Origin: Terrimonas sp.
GTDB lineage: Bacteria > Bacteroidota > Bacteroidia > Chitinophagales > Chitinophagaceae
Assembly (NCBI RefSeq): GCF_003075435.1
Contig: NZ_QCZJ01000006.1
Span: forward strand, 186,001-250,000
DNA length: 64,000 bases
Reading direction: 5' to 3'
Shown here: one piece after another, positions 18,613 to 28,469 of the stretch
Layout of the letters: each line of letters begins with the position of its first letter
Numbering within the stretch: the stretch's first letter is position 1
Position numbers and translations under genes: made by a program
The notes under the pieces: generated by a model
Database searches by the model: none
Seen by the model: the letters and a program-made list of their open reading frames with translations, nothing else
What the model was told of the DNA's origin: nothing

Positions 18613-21600
18613 ATGAAAAAAAAACGGCTATGGTATTATCACCATTTACCGACTGCTTATTTTAAAGTATTAACAGTTATGAAGCTTACTGTTTTATTGC
18701 TGGTGCTTAGCGTTTGCCAGGTAATGGCAAAAGCAAAGGCCCAGGAAAAAATTACCCTGAACCTTAGCAAGGCATCCATCAGCCAGGTGCTGAGCGCTAT
18801 TGAAAAGCAAGGCTATTACCGTTTTGTATACAATAGCAGTTTGATTGATCTGAAACAAAAAACATCCATTGATGCGAAAGATGCCAGCATTGATGAGGTA
18901 CTTAAAAATCTCTTTACACGTACTGTTCTTTCTTACAACAGGCTTGATGATAACCTGATAGTGGTTATGGAAAATGAAGCTTTAAGAAAAGATATTACCA
19001 TTACAGGTAAGGTAAATGATGCATCAGGCAATCCTTTAGCCGGGGCTTCAGTAACCATAAAAGGAACTTCAAAAGGTGTAACTACAGATGCCAATGGTGA
19101 TTACACTATTTCTGCTCCGGAAAACGGAACATTGGTTATCTCTTCCGTTGGTTATAAAACACAGGAGATTGCCATAAACGATCAAACAAAAATTGACGTA
19201 TACCTTGAGCCATCAGTTTCACAACAACTCAATGAAGTAGTGGTAATTGGGTATGGTACAGCAAAGAAAGGCGATTTAACCAGTTCGATTGCGACAATTA
19301 AGCCGGAGGATCTGAAGAAAACCCCGAGCGGCGCATTGCTTAATGCTGTACAGGGCAACGTAACCGGTGTCCAAATCAGTAGCCTGGGCGGCCCTGGTGA
19401 TGCACCCGAAATTAATATCCGCGGGATCAAATCCTTATACGGGGGAAGTGTTTTATATGTAGTGGATGGAGTATTTGTTGACAATATTGATTTCTTAACA
19501 CCCAATGATATCCAGGATTTCCAGGTGTTAAAAGATGCTTCGTCTGCTGCTATCTATGGTTATAAGGCTTCTAACGGGGTAGTATTAATTACCACCAGGG
19601 GTGGCAAATATAACAAAGATGCTACCGTTACTTATTCCGGTTATTATGGCACACAAAGAGCTGCTAATGTAGTAAAAATGGCTAATGCAGAGCAATTTGT
19701 AAACTTTGCCAACGAATCAGGTTCCAGCGTTGAAATAGCGAGTGTGCAGGCAGCTATTGCCAGGTATGGAAGGAGCCGGGTTAACCCGAACCTGCCTAAT
19801 GCAAATACCGATTGGTATAAGGAGGCCCTGCGCAACGCCCCCATTATGAATCATGATATTTCTGTTGATGGAGGTTCTCAAAAAATATCCTATTCTGTAG
19901 GAGCTAGTTATTTTACCCAGGATGGGATATTAGATATAAAAAGCAGTAGTTATCAACGGTACAATTTAAGGGCAAAATTAGAAGCAAAAGCCAAAGATTG
20001 GTTAACTGTCGGAGCCGGTATGGTGTACAGTAAAAGTGAGCAATACGGCTACGGCAATATTAACCCATGGGCAGAGATATATTATGCTGTACCTATATTA
20101 CCTGTGCTGGATGCCAACTATGCCGGACAAACGGTATATTCCCAGCCATATTCTTCAGCAAAGGATGTAGGATACAGGGATCATCAGAACCCATTCCCCA
20201 ATATGAATAATGTAGATAACCTGGGAGAAAGAAGAAGGATCACTGCCAATGTGTTTGGCGATTTTCATATTCTACCAAAAACCTTAAACTTCAGAACGAG
20301 CCTTTCTTATAATAACAGAAATGATAATAACAGGCTGATGAATTTGCCTTATTATATAGCCGATGCTTATCAAAGAAGTTTAGTACAATCATCCATTACA
20401 AGGTCTAATGCACTGGAGGAAAATTACACTTTTGATAATACGTTAACTTATACTAAGGCATTTGGAGATCACGATATTACCGCAATGGGGGGATTTTCTT
20501 TCAGGGACGAGAGGTATACCTTCTTTTCAACTACAGGAAATTTTTATGAAGGACCTTTTTCAAGAGATGTAAAGCAATCCTGGTATATTGAAAACACCTC
20601 TGCAAGCTCAAGGGTGTCATCAGATGATGGAACCAGGGTATATAGCCGTTCCTATTTCGGGCGGTTGCAATACAAATACAAAAACAAGTACATAGCCTAT
20701 GCTACAGTGAGAAATGAAGCTGCTAACAAGTACAACCAGGAAAAGAGTATTACTTTGCCTTCCGTAGGGTTGGCGTGGATCGTATCCAGTGAAGATTTCA
20801 TGGAAAATCTGTCTTCCATTAATTATTTGAAACTCAGGGCAGGTTGGGGCCGTTTGGCCAATGGCAATGTGCCAACTGCAAGGGCGCAAAGCGCCAATGC
20901 TGTGTGGAGTGTATTTAACGATACAAAAGTAGACGGCTTTAATTTTTCAACTTACCAGGATAACTTAAGCTGGGAATTTAACGAAGAACTGAACGTGGGT
21001 GCAGACCTGGAATTATTGGACAGAAGGTTAAGCATTACCGCAGATTACTTTGTAAAAAATACCAAAAACCTTGCTATCCCTGTATTGCCCCAGGTAGGTA
21101 ACGAAACGAGTTATCAAAACGTGGGAGCTATGCGTAATAAGGGTATAGAAATTTCGGCCACCTGGAGAGGAAAGATTGCTAAAGATTGGGGGTATACGAT
21201 AGGCGCTAATTTTAGTACCATTAAAAATGAAGTTACCAACCTGTTTGGCCAGGCTTTTATAACCAGGGGACCACTGGCTGAGTTTCCGCAGAGATTAACA
21301 GTAGGGCAGCCCTTTGATGTATTTTATGGATACGAGATCACAGGCGTTTATCAAACCCAGGCTGAAGTAGATGCAGATCCGGTAGCTGCTGCTGCAAATG
21401 CAGCCGGTGCAGGAACGGTAAAACCGGGGTATTTTAAATTCAGGGATGTAAACGGAGATAAAGTATTAGATGCCAACGACAGGGTATATTTAGGCTCCCC
21501 GGCCCCTACTTATTATTATGGTGGTAACATTGGGGTAGACTATAAAAACTTTGATTTATCGGTACGCATTTACGGGCAGGGCGGCAATATAATTTTTAAC

Positions 21601-21972
21601 AGTAGCCGTGCAGAAGTTTTCAGGAACCAGGGAAGAAATATAGACGCCCAGTTAGCTGATAACCGCTGGCATGGAGAAGGAACATCCAACAGCTACCCCT
21701 CATCTGAAGGGTACAGAACGGCATGGAACCAAAAGGCTTCAAGGTTTTGGTTAGAAGACGGGAAGTTCTTCAGGATTCAAAATATCCAGTTAGGATACTC
21801 CATAGAGAAGCGTAACAAGGTACCTGAAATGCGTTTTACCCTTACTGCTGACAGGCCTTACGTGTGGTCTAAAAGTAAATCAACCAATGTGGAAGTGGGT
21901 TTTGATGGCATTGATTCGGGTACTTATCCTACCCCTTCCGTGTTTACCGTTGGTTGGAGCGTTAAATTTTAA
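18613..21972 (+). CDS. SusC-like TonB-dependent outer membrane transporter with STN domain
   Basis: An 1119-residue TonB-dependent receptor. After a long basic leader and a signal peptide (to about residue 44, ending A-K-A-Q-E) comes an STN signalling domain (about 48-115) and a carboxypeptidase-D-like repeat domain (about 128-205, I-T-G-K-V-N-D-A-S-G-N-P-L-A-G). Then follow the SusC plug with V-V-V-I-G-Y-G-T-A-K-K and a 22-strand barrel to the end. It imports oligosaccharides with the SusD lid encoded next. The STN domain fits regulation through FecR and the ECF sigma upstream. Confidence 0.95.
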   Translation: MKKKRLWYYHHLPTAYFKVLTVMKLTVLLLVLSVCQVMAKAKAQEKITLNLSKASISQVLSAIEKQGYYRFVYNSSLIDLKQKTSIDAKDASIDEVLKNLFTRTVLSYNRLDDNLIVVMENEALRKDITITGKVNDASGNPLAGASVTIKGTSKGVTTDANGDYTISAPENGTLVISSVGYKTQEIAINDQTKIDVYLEPSVSQQLNEVVVIGYGTAKKGDLTSSIATIKPEDLKKTPSGALLNAVQGNVTGVQISSLGGPGDAPEINIRGIKSLYGGSVLYVVDGVFVDNIDFLTPNDIQDFQVLKDASSAAIYGYKASNGVVLITTRGGKYNKDATVTYSGYYGTQRAANVVKMANAEQFVNFANESGSSVEIASVQAAIARYGRSRVNPNLPNANTDWYKEALRNAPIMNHDISVDGGSQKISYSVGASYFTQDGILDIKSSSYQRYNLRAKLEAKAKDWLTVGAGMVYSKSEQYGYGNINPWAEIYYAVPILPVLDANYAGQTVYSQPYSSAKDVGYRDHQNPFPNMNNVDNLGERRRITANVFGDFHILPKTLNFRTSLSYNNRNDNNRLMNLPYYIADAYQRSLVQSSITRSNALEENYTFDNTLTYTKAFGDHDITAMGGFSFRDERYTFFSTTGNFYEGPFSRDVKQSWYIENTSASSRVSSDDGTRVYSRSYFGRLQYKYKNKYIAYATVRNEAANKYNQEKSITLPSVGLAWIVSSEDFMENLSSINYLKLRAGWGRLANGNVPTARAQSANAVWSVFNDTKVDGFNFSTYQDNLSWEFNEELNVGADLELLDRRLSITADYFVKNTKNLAIPVLPQVGNETSYQNVGAMRNKGIEISATWRGKIAKDWGYTIGANFSTIKNEVTNLFGQAFITRGPLAEFPQRLTVGQPFDVFYGYEITGVYQTQAEVDADPVAAAANAAGAGTVKPGYFKFRDVNGDKVLDANDRVYLGSPAPTYYYGGNIGVDYKNFDLSVRIYGQGGNIIFNSSRAEVFRNQGRNIDAQLADNRWHGEGTSNSYPSSEGYRTAWNQKASRFWLEDGKFFRIQNIQLGYSIEKRNKVPEMRFTLTADRPYVWSKSKSTNVEVGFDGIDSGTYPTPSVFTVGWSVKF

Positions 21973-21987
21973 TATCAGCATTTTAAA

Positions 21988-23550
21988 ATGAATAAAATGA
22001 AAAGTAAAAAATATTTATGGGCGTCTTTATTAATTGTTACAACGTTTTTATTAACGGATTGTAATAAGCAATTAGATGAGCCAAGAGAATTGGAAACCCA
22101 GGCTGGAAGCGTGGATTATACCAATGCCAGTGCAGCAAAAGCAGCGTTGGTAGGGGCGTATCAATCATTCTATGATTTTTGGTGGGAGCATGTTCCCTGC
22201 CTGTCAGTTCGCGGAGACGATGTAAATTCCGGGGGCGGCAGGAATGGCGTATTCGATCAACCTCCTTTTCACGATGAGGATATGTTTGTGTATGATGCTA
22301 ATTTTTGGATGATAAATAATGCCTGGGATGGATTGTTTCAACATGTGCTGCAAATCACAGCACAAATTGAACAATTGGAAAAATTCAGGAAAGCTGGCGT
22401 AAATGCTGCATTGATAGATCAATACATTGCCGAATGCCAGGTATTAAGAGGCTGGCTTACATTAACGTTGTCAAGAACATTTGGTGGAGTGTTTAAAGTA
22501 ACCACTACAGACCCGACAGTGCTTTCAATGCAGACCAAGGACGAGATCATGAGCTGGATTAAAGAAGAAATGCAGGATGCGTCAACGAAGTTATTGGATA
22601 TGCATCCTAATCAAAGAACTGATTTAAGAGGAGGGGTCACAAAATATACTGCTTTGGCAGTAAAGGCAATGGCCGAGCAGGAATTAAAAGATTACAATGC
22701 GGTTGCAACAACTACTGGTGAGATTATTTCTTCCGGGAAGTTTAGCCTGTATGGGGATTTTAATAAAGAATTTAAAACCGCAGGTAAATTATCAAGTGAG
22801 AATATTCTGGAAGTCCAATATTCGGATTTTAATTCAGGCTCGGGAGATAGCCGGAATTATTTAAATGATTTTTTTGGTCCTACAAACTGGACGCCTGCAG
22901 TTAGTGGCGCCGGGGGCGGCTGGGGATTTTTTGAGCCAAGTGAGAAATACATTAAGTTTATGTTGAACAGAGGTGAGAAGACCCGCCTCCAGACAAGTGT
23001 AATTTTTACACCCGATGGTATTGATAAAATTAAATCAGACCCTGCATTCTCAACGTTGCCGGCATGGGTTTCTAACACCACCCCTGAAGGTGATGTTTTC
23101 CTGAATTCCCCCAGGGTTTATTTCTATAGCGGCAAGCATTACCTTCCTACAACAGAATTAATTCCGGGAAGGACAGGTTATGCCAGTAATAAAAACATGA
23201 ATATTATCAGGTATGCGGAAATATTATTAATGTATGCGGAAGCTGTAACCCGTGGCGGTAATGCATCTGCCGGAAGCGCAGATGCTGCTGTAAACCTGGT
23301 AAGGGCCAGGGCAGGTCTGGCGCCTTTATCCGGTGTAACCAGCCAGCAGGTAATAGATGAGAAATATGCAGAACTGGCTATGGAATGGGGTAACAGGTTT
23401 TATGATATGATACGTTTGGAAAATACTGCCGAATTGAGTTATGACGGCAGGACATTTACCATGGACAAAAAATACCTCCCTTATCCTTTGCCGCAATTGG
23501 ATAAGAGTGCTATTTTAAAAGAATATGCAGATACGCATCCTGATCATTAA
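21988..23550 (+). CDS. SusD-like outer membrane glycan-binding lipoprotein
   Basis: A 520-residue SusD/RagB family protein. The lipoprotein signal ends in L-L-T-D-C, with Asp before the lipid-bearing Cys, which is unusual but seen in Bacteroidota. The conserved C-terminal block I-I-R-Y-A-E-I-L-L-M-Y-A-E-A and the following Y-A-E-L-A-M-E-W-G-N-R-F-Y-D-M-I-R are clear. It forms the surface lid of the SusC transporter. The start at 21988 lies 15 bases after susC, and a second Met three codons in is equally possible. Confidence 0.95.
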   Translation: MNKMKSKKYLWASLLIVTTFLLTDCNKQLDEPRELETQAGSVDYTNASAAKAALVGAYQSFYDFWWEHVPCLSVRGDDVNSGGGRNGVFDQPPFHDEDMFVYDANFWMINNAWDGLFQHVLQITAQIEQLEKFRKAGVNAALIDQYIAECQVLRGWLTLTLSRTFGGVFKVTTTDPTVLSMQTKDEIMSWIKEEMQDASTKLLDMHPNQRTDLRGGVTKYTALAVKAMAEQELKDYNAVATTTGEIISSGKFSLYGDFNKEFKTAGKLSSENILEVQYSDFNSGSGDSRNYLNDFFGPTNWTPAVSGAGGGWGFFEPSEKYIKFMLNRGEKTRLQTSVIFTPDGIDKIKSDPAFSTLPAWVSNTTPEGDVFLNSPRVYFYSGKHYLPTTELIPGRTGYASNKNMNIIRYAEILLMYAEAVTRGGNASAGSADAAVNLVRARAGLAPLSGVTSQQVIDEKYAELAMEWGNRFYDMIRLENTAELSYDGRTFTMDKKYLPYPLPQLDKSAILKEYADTHPDH

Positions 23551-23569
23551 TTTATTAAGTATTAATATT

Positions 23570-24643
23570 ATGAAAAGTATTTTGAAATGTATTATTACAG
23601 GGATAGTGTTATCATTATCCTTTGCAGCCTGTAAGAAAGGCTACATAGACCCGATTTCAAAAGTAGACCCGGGGCCTGATGAACTGGCGCCAATAGTAGA
23701 GATAATCAGCCCGTCATCTGATATCCAGATTCCACCTACTACTGATGTTACAAATTTTGATTTTAAATTTAAGGTTACAGATGATATTGAGCTAAGCAAA
23801 GTTGATATTTCCTTAAATGGTACTTTATTAAAGTCATATGCCAGTACTGATCTTATAGATTACAGGGGAATATCAGGTACTTATACTTATGCTGATTTGG
23901 GTTTAGGTGCTCATACTTTTGAAGTTGTTGCAACTGACCTGTCCGGAAAAAGCACTACTAAATCATTTGCGTTTAACATCAGTAATAAGTATATTCCACT
24001 TTTATCAAGCGAAGTTTTATATGTTCCTTTTGATGCAGATTTTAAGGATTTGATAAATACTGTTTCACCGGTTGTTACGGGTACTCCCGCTATTGCTACA
24101 GGAGGGCATAATAGTGCAGCTTACCAGGGAGCAACTGATGCATATCTGACGTTTCCAATTGCAGGCTTGTATAGTTCGGAAGGGATCAGTTTTTCTTTTT
24201 GGTACAAGCTGAATGCTTCCCCTGATCGTTCAGGAATTATTACTATTAATGATAATGACAATAATTCGGATGAAAATAGAAGCCAGGGGTTGAGATTATT
24301 TAGAGAGGTAGCTGCAGGTTCCCAAACAATGAAAATTAATGTAGGAACGGGTTCCGGAGAATCATGGAATGATGGCGGGGCAATTCCTGGTTCAGGTGCT
24401 TGGGTGCATGTTGCAGTTACTGTTTCCCCAACAGAATCTAAAATTTATTTCAATGGTGTTCTTCAAAGAACAGCGACATATACTACTGCGTTCGACTTTT
24501 CAACAAGTACGACTATGACGATTGGTTCAGGCGCACCATCATTTACTTATTGGAGCCATTTATCTGATTTAAGTTTATATGATGAGTTCAGGGTATTCAA
24601 TAAAGTATTAACACCTGAAGATATTGAACTTTTAATGCAGTAA
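23570..24643 (+). CDS. LamG/concanavalin A-like surface lipoprotein
   Basis: About 357 residues, with a lipoprotein signal ending L-S-F-A-A-C-K-K. Residues about 38-140 form an Ig-like domain, and about 150-357 a LamG-like concanavalin A fold (L-Y-V-P-F-D-A-D-F-K-D, I-S-F-S-F-W-Y-K-L, G-A-W-V-H-V-A-V-T, D-E-F-R-V-F-N-K). It takes the SusE/F position after SusD and probably is a surface glycan-binding protein. The ATG at 23570 is used; an upstream ATG would overlap susD without giving a signal peptide. A very strong terminator follows. Confidence 0.85.
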   Translation: MKSILKCIITGIVLSLSFAACKKGYIDPISKVDPGPDELAPIVEIISPSSDIQIPPTTDVTNFDFKFKVTDDIELSKVDISLNGTLLKSYASTDLIDYRGISGTYTYADLGLGAHTFEVVATDLSGKSTTKSFAFNISNKYIPLLSSEVLYVPFDADFKDLINTVSPVVTGTPAIATGGHNSAAYQGATDAYLTFPIAGLYSSEGISFSFWYKLNASPDRSGIITINDNDNNSDENRSQGLRLFREVAAGSQTMKINVGTGSGESWNDGGAIPGSGAWVHVAVTVSPTESKIYFNGVLQRTATYTTAFDFSTSTTMTIGSGAPSFTYWSHLSDLSLYDEFRVFNKVLTPEDIELLMQ

Positions 24644-24665
24644 TAGCTTGAATTAAATCAGCAGG

Positions 24666-24709
24666 TTAAAAACGCCTTACGGTACGGCAAAACCGTAAGG
24701 CGTTTTTAA
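24666..24709 (+). terminator. Strong intrinsic terminator after the SusC/D/LamG operon
   Basis: An 18-bp perfect inverted repeat (24666-24683 with 24692-24709), with the core AACGCCTTACGGT pairing with ACCGTAAGGCGTT, an 8-base loop and flanking A and T runs on both sides. It can act in both directions. It separates the binding and transport genes from the enzyme genes. Confidence 0.93.
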
Positions 24710-24790
24710 TATAAGATTAAGAGCCCGGAAGTATAGTGCTGACACATATTGTTAACGCCTTTACTTTTTTAAAACATGCAGGCCTGAGAA

Positions 24791-26443
24791 ATGAGAAAAA
24801 TATTATTTTCAGTTTTGTTATTTCATGCTGTTTTTATCAGCGCATGTAAGAAAGGAAGTGACCCTGCACCACCATCCCCGGCTCCTGATTTTTCTATCAA
24901 CAGTTGGGAGGTAGACGGAGTTACTAATCAGAATGACAATAAAGGAACAGCCGTAAACCCGGATATCCGGCTTTATTTTCCGGTAGCAATTGACAAGGCT
25001 TCGGTTGCTTCGGCTATTGAGCTGCCCACAGCTAATTATAATGTAAATTATCAGAATGGCGACAGCATATTAGTAATACAGCCAAAATCTACCTTATCAT
25101 ATCTTTCAAACTATAAGCTTACTGTTAATAATACCCTGAAATCAAAGGGTGGGGGGAAGTTGATTTTTCCTGTTGAAATAAAGTTGCAGACCAGGTATGA
25201 CACTTTATATAAATTTCCCCTAATAAGTGACAGCGCCCTGCTTGATAAAGTACAGCAACAAACATTTAAATACTTCTGGGACTTTGGACACCCGGTAAGC
25301 GGCCTGGCAAGAGAAAGAAGCAACGGCAATAATGATGTGGTTACTTCCGGCGGTTCAGGATTTGGTATAATGGCTATACCGGTGGCGGTTAGCCGGAATT
25401 TTATTACCAGGGCTGATGGGCTTGCCCGTATGCAAAAGATAGTTGGCTTTTTAAAGCATACTGCGGTTAAAGTAAAAGGCGCATTTCCGCACTGGTTAAA
25501 TGGGTCTACCGGTGCTATCATTCCTTTTAGCACCAATGATGATGGCGCAGACCTGGTGGAAACATCTTATTTAATGGCGGGGTTGCTTACTGCCAGGCAA
25601 TATTTTAATGGAACAGATGCTGATGAAACTGCTTTAAGGAACGATATCAATGTGCTGTGGAATGGAGTGGAATGGGATTGGTTCAGAAATGGCGGACAGA
25701 ACGTTTTGTACTGGCACTACAGCGATGCAAAACAATGGATCATGAACCTCCCGGTACAGGGCTGGAATGAATGTCTCATCACTTATATACTGGCGGCATC
25801 TTCTGCTACTCATGGTATTCCTCAATCGGTTTATGCAAATGGCTGGGCCTCCGGTTCATCATTTTTAAATGGCAATGCTTATTACAGCTACCAGTTGCCG
25901 TTAGGTCCGTCGCTGGGAGGTCCGCTGTTCTTTTCACACTACTCATTTTTAGGGGTGAATCCTAATGGGCTGAGTGACGCTTACGCAAACTACAGCACAC
26001 AAACCACTAATCATTCACTCATTAATTATGAATATTGTAAAGCAAACCCCAGGAGATGGTATGGCTATAGCGATAGCTGCTGGGGGCTAACGGCAAGCGA
26101 TATACAAAATGGTTATACAGCCAGCTCACCCACAAATGATATTGGAGTGATTGCACCAACAGCTGCTATATCTTCTTTGCCGTATACTCCTGTTGAGTCA
26201 ATGAAAGCTTTAAAATTTTTTTACTATACACTTGGTGATAAAATATGGAAGGATTATGGTTTTGTTGACGCGTTTTCACTGCATGATCTCTGGTTTGCCA
26301 ACTCTTTTTTAGCAATAGACCAGGGCACGCAAATTATAATGATTGAAAATTACCGGAGCGGGTTATTATGGAACCTATTTATGAGTTGCCCGGAAATAAA
26401 AGCAGGGTTGCAATCATTGGGGTTTAATGCGCCGGGGTTATAG
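24791..26443 (+). CDS. GH144-type glucanase, lipoprotein (glucoamylase-like domain)
   Basis: A 550-residue lipoprotein (F-I-S-A-C-K-K) with an Ig-like domain at about 33-133 and an (alpha/alpha)6-barrel catalytic domain at about 145-550. Blocks T-F-K-Y-F-W-D-F, G-G-S-G-F-G-I-M-A, D-D-G-A-D-L-V-E-T-S, L-F-F-S-H-Y-S-F-L-G and S-C-W-G-L-T-A-S-D mark the glycoamylase family that includes GH144 endo-beta-1,2-glucanases, first described from Chitinophaga. Asp254 and Glu257 match, from memory, acidic residues important in that enzyme. As a lipoprotein it probably cuts polymer at the cell surface. Other substrates of the wider family cannot be excluded. Confidence 0.8.
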   Translation: MRKILFSVLLFHAVFISACKKGSDPAPPSPAPDFSINSWEVDGVTNQNDNKGTAVNPDIRLYFPVAIDKASVASAIELPTANYNVNYQNGDSILVIQPKSTLSYLSNYKLTVNNTLKSKGGGKLIFPVEIKLQTRYDTLYKFPLISDSALLDKVQQQTFKYFWDFGHPVSGLARERSNGNNDVVTSGGSGFGIMAIPVAVSRNFITRADGLARMQKIVGFLKHTAVKVKGAFPHWLNGSTGAIIPFSTNDDGADLVETSYLMAGLLTARQYFNGTDADETALRNDINVLWNGVEWDWFRNGGQNVLYWHYSDAKQWIMNLPVQGWNECLITYILAASSATHGIPQSVYANGWASGSSFLNGNAYYSYQLPLGPSLGGPLFFSHYSFLGVNPNGLSDAYANYSTQTTNHSLINYEYCKANPRRWYGYSDSCWGLTASDIQNGYTASSPTNDIGVIAPTAAISSLPYTPVESMKALKFFYYTLGDKIWKDYGFVDAFSLHDLWFANSFLAIDQGTQIIMIENYRSGLLWNLFMSCPEIKAGLQSLGFNAPGL

Positions 26444-26477
26444 GTATTAACCATTCTTTAAGCGATATCTTGATAAT

Positions 26478-27815
26478 ATGAAACATATATTTCTATTTAC
26501 TTTTCTCTTTTTCAGCCTGTGTGCTGATGCACAGCAGAAGAAACCCATTCAACCGGTATTTGATGCTGCCAAACGGCCTAAAAATCTTTCTGATTCAGCA
26601 TTGCTTGACCTTGTTCAAAAACAAACTTTTCGCTACTTCTGGGATTTTGCACACCCAGTAAGCGGAATGGCGAGAGAAAGAAGCAATACAGCATACTATG
26701 GGCATGAAGTGGTAACAACCGGGGGAACGGGCTTTGGTATTATGTCGATAATTGTTGCAACGGAAAGGGGTTGGATATCCAGGGACACTGCCGCGGGATT
26801 TATGCGTAAAATGGTCAATTTTTTATTGAAAGCAAATTCCTATCATGGCGTATTTCCACACTGGCTTGATGGCGCTACCGGTAAAACCATTCCTTTCAGC
26901 AGGAAGGATGATGGAGCAGATCTTGTAGAGACATCATTTTTGTTCCAGGGCTTGCTTTGTGCGCGGCAGTATTTTAACCAGGATAATCCGGTAGAAAACG
27001 AATTCAGGAATAAACTCAACTGGCTATGGACAGGTATTGAATGGAACTGGTTTACACGCGATGGGCAGGATGTTTTATACTGGCACTGGAGTCCCAACAA
27101 TGGATGGGCAATGAATTTTCCGGTGAGGGGGTTTAATGAATGCCTGATCATGTATATACTTGCTGCAAGTGATGAGAAACATTATCCTGTCAGCGCTTCC
27201 GTATACCACCGGGGTTGGGTGGAAAGCAATTTTTTTAAAAATGGCAAACAATTTTACGGTCATACTTTACCCTTAGGGTTTGACTATGGCGGGCCATTAT
27301 TTTTTTCACATTATTCCTTTCTGGGATTAAACCCTAAGGGACTGAAAGACCGCTATGCAGACTACTGGCAGCAAAATGTAAATCATACTTTAATCAATCA
27401 CGACTACTGTGTAGAGAATCCTAAAAAATTTAAAGGCTATAATGATAGCTGCTGGGGACTGACTGCGAGTGATACCTATAATGGTTATGATGCGCATTCT
27501 CCCACTAATGATCATGGAACTATTACGCCAACAGCAGCGCTGTCTTCTTTTCCATATACGCCCGAATTATCTATGAAAGCACTCAAACATTTTTACTATA
27601 ACCTTGGAGATAAGATATGGGGTGAATATGGATTTACAGATGCATTCAATGAAACGCAAAACTGGTATTCAAAAAATTACCTGGCAATAGATCAGGGACC
27701 TATTATTGTGATGATAGAAAATTACAGAAGCGGGTTATTATGGAACTTATTTATGAGCTGCCCGGAGATTAAATATGGATTGAAGAAGCTGGGGTTTGAA
27801 AGTAAGGGCAAGTAA
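26478..27815 (+). CDS. GH144-type glucanase, periplasmic (second copy)
   Basis: A 445-residue paralogue of the preceding protein, with the same catalytic blocks (T-F-R-Y-F-W-D-F, T-G-F-G-I-M-S, D-D-G-A-D-L-V-E-T-S with Asp148 and Glu151, S-C-W-G-L-T-A-S-D). It lacks the Ig-like domain and has a signal peptide ending A-D-A-Q without a lipobox Cys. It is therefore likely periplasmic and could shorten imported oligosaccharides. Tandem surface and periplasmic copies suggest a two-step breakdown of one glucan. Confidence 0.8.
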   Translation: MKHIFLFTFLFFSLCADAQQKKPIQPVFDAAKRPKNLSDSALLDLVQKQTFRYFWDFAHPVSGMARERSNTAYYGHEVVTTGGTGFGIMSIIVATERGWISRDTAAGFMRKMVNFLLKANSYHGVFPHWLDGATGKTIPFSRKDDGADLVETSFLFQGLLCARQYFNQDNPVENEFRNKLNWLWTGIEWNWFTRDGQDVLYWHWSPNNGWAMNFPVRGFNECLIMYILAASDEKHYPVSASVYHRGWVESNFFKNGKQFYGHTLPLGFDYGGPLFFSHYSFLGLNPKGLKDRYADYWQQNVNHTLINHDYCVENPKKFKGYNDSCWGLTASDTYNGYDAHSPTNDHGTITPTAALSSFPYTPELSMKALKHFYYNLGDKIWGEYGFTDAFNETQNWYSKNYLAIDQGPIIVMIENYRSGLLWNLFMSCPEIKYGLKKLGFESKGK

Positions 27816-27819
27816 GTTA

Positions 27820-27894
27820 GTCGCCAGAGGTGACAGGGGAGCTGTGCGTGGCGAACCTGCCTGACGGCAGTCAGGGACGCCACGCACAGCTCCC
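27820..27894. repeat. Intergenic palindromic repeat cluster
   Basis: GTCGCCAGAGGTGAC (27820-27834) is followed by a perfect 17-bp inverted repeat (27837-27853 with 27878-27894, core GAGCTGTGCGTGGCG). Its loop holds a second palindrome, CCTGAC (27860-27865) with GTCAGG (27870-27875), of the CCTGCCTG-x-CGGCAG type. Related pieces occur in inverted order at 28410-28455. It lies between a GH144 gene and the DoxX gene and could also act as a transcription or mRNA-stability element. Confidence 0.85.
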
Positions 27895-27960
27895 AATGGC
27901 CGCCAGAGATGCCATGTGCAGCACCATATAGCAGTAGTTGATGGTTTTAAATCATATACA

Positions 27961-28374
27961 ATGAAAAGAATATTTTCTCCTGATTCCTGTATGATGCAAG
28001 AAGGATTAACCTTTATCAGGATCATCATTGGATTGTTAATGGTCTACCATGGTTGGGAGGTATTTGACAAAGCAAAGATGGTGGAGTACGCTAAATGGGA
28101 ACGTTTTAATAGCTATGCTGCTCCTGCCGTAATGGTATATATAGGCAAAGGTGCAGAATTAATTTCGGGGGTATTGCTTGCGTTTGGGTTATTTACCCGT
28201 ATTGCTGCGGTTATATTAATAATTACCATGCTGTACATATGTTTTAAAGTAGGAAACGGCAGGTTTTGGTATGAAGACCAACACCCGTTTTTATTTGCAC
28301 TGCTGGGGTTGATATATTTCTTTGCTGGCGGAGGAAAGTATAGTATTGATAATATATTGTTTAAAAAGAAATAA
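27961..28374 (+). CDS. DoxX family membrane protein
   Basis: A 137-residue protein with four membrane spans and the DoxX pattern: E-G-L-T-F-I-R-I-I-I-G-L-L-M-V-Y-H-G-W-E near the start, and G-A-E-L-I-S-G-V-L-L-A-F-G-L-F-T-R-I-A-A in the middle. DoxX proteins are linked to redox balance, but the role is poorly defined. Its place within a glycan-degrading operon is curious; it may simply be carried along. The ATG at 27961 gives the family-like N-terminus, while the upstream in-frame ATG at 27916 would add residues encoded by repeat DNA. Confidence 0.85.
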   Translation: MKRIFSPDSCMMQEGLTFIRIIIGLLMVYHGWEVFDKAKMVEYAKWERFNSYAAPAVMVYIGKGAELISGVLLAFGLFTRIAAVILIITMLYICFKVGNGRFWYEDQHPFLFALLGLIYFFAGGGKYSIDNILFKKK

Positions 28375-28409
28375 TGATATAAGTGTTGTGTGAGGTTTGT
28401 GAACGCTGC

Positions 28410-28455
28410 GTGAGGCGTCCTCGCCTCACACATATCTCTTGTCGCCTCTGGCGAC
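28410..28455. repeat. Intergenic palindromic repeats, inverted relative to 27820-27894
   Basis: GTGAGGCG (28410-28417) pairs with CGCCTCAC (28422-28429), an 8-bp stem with a 4-base loop, then GTCGCC-TCT-GGCGAC (28441-28455). Read on the minus strand, the order GTCGCC..GGCGAC followed by a G-T-G-x-G-G-C-G stem matches the cluster at 27820-27894, so these look like two copies of one repeat family flanking the DoxX gene in opposite directions. Confidence 0.75.
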
Positions 28456-28469
28456 TAAAACATATAAAT

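Noticed and set aside
28383-28469. Upstream start for the GH43 gene
   Set aside because: The extra 29 codons are encoded by intergenic palindromes and would bury the signal peptide that begins at 28470.
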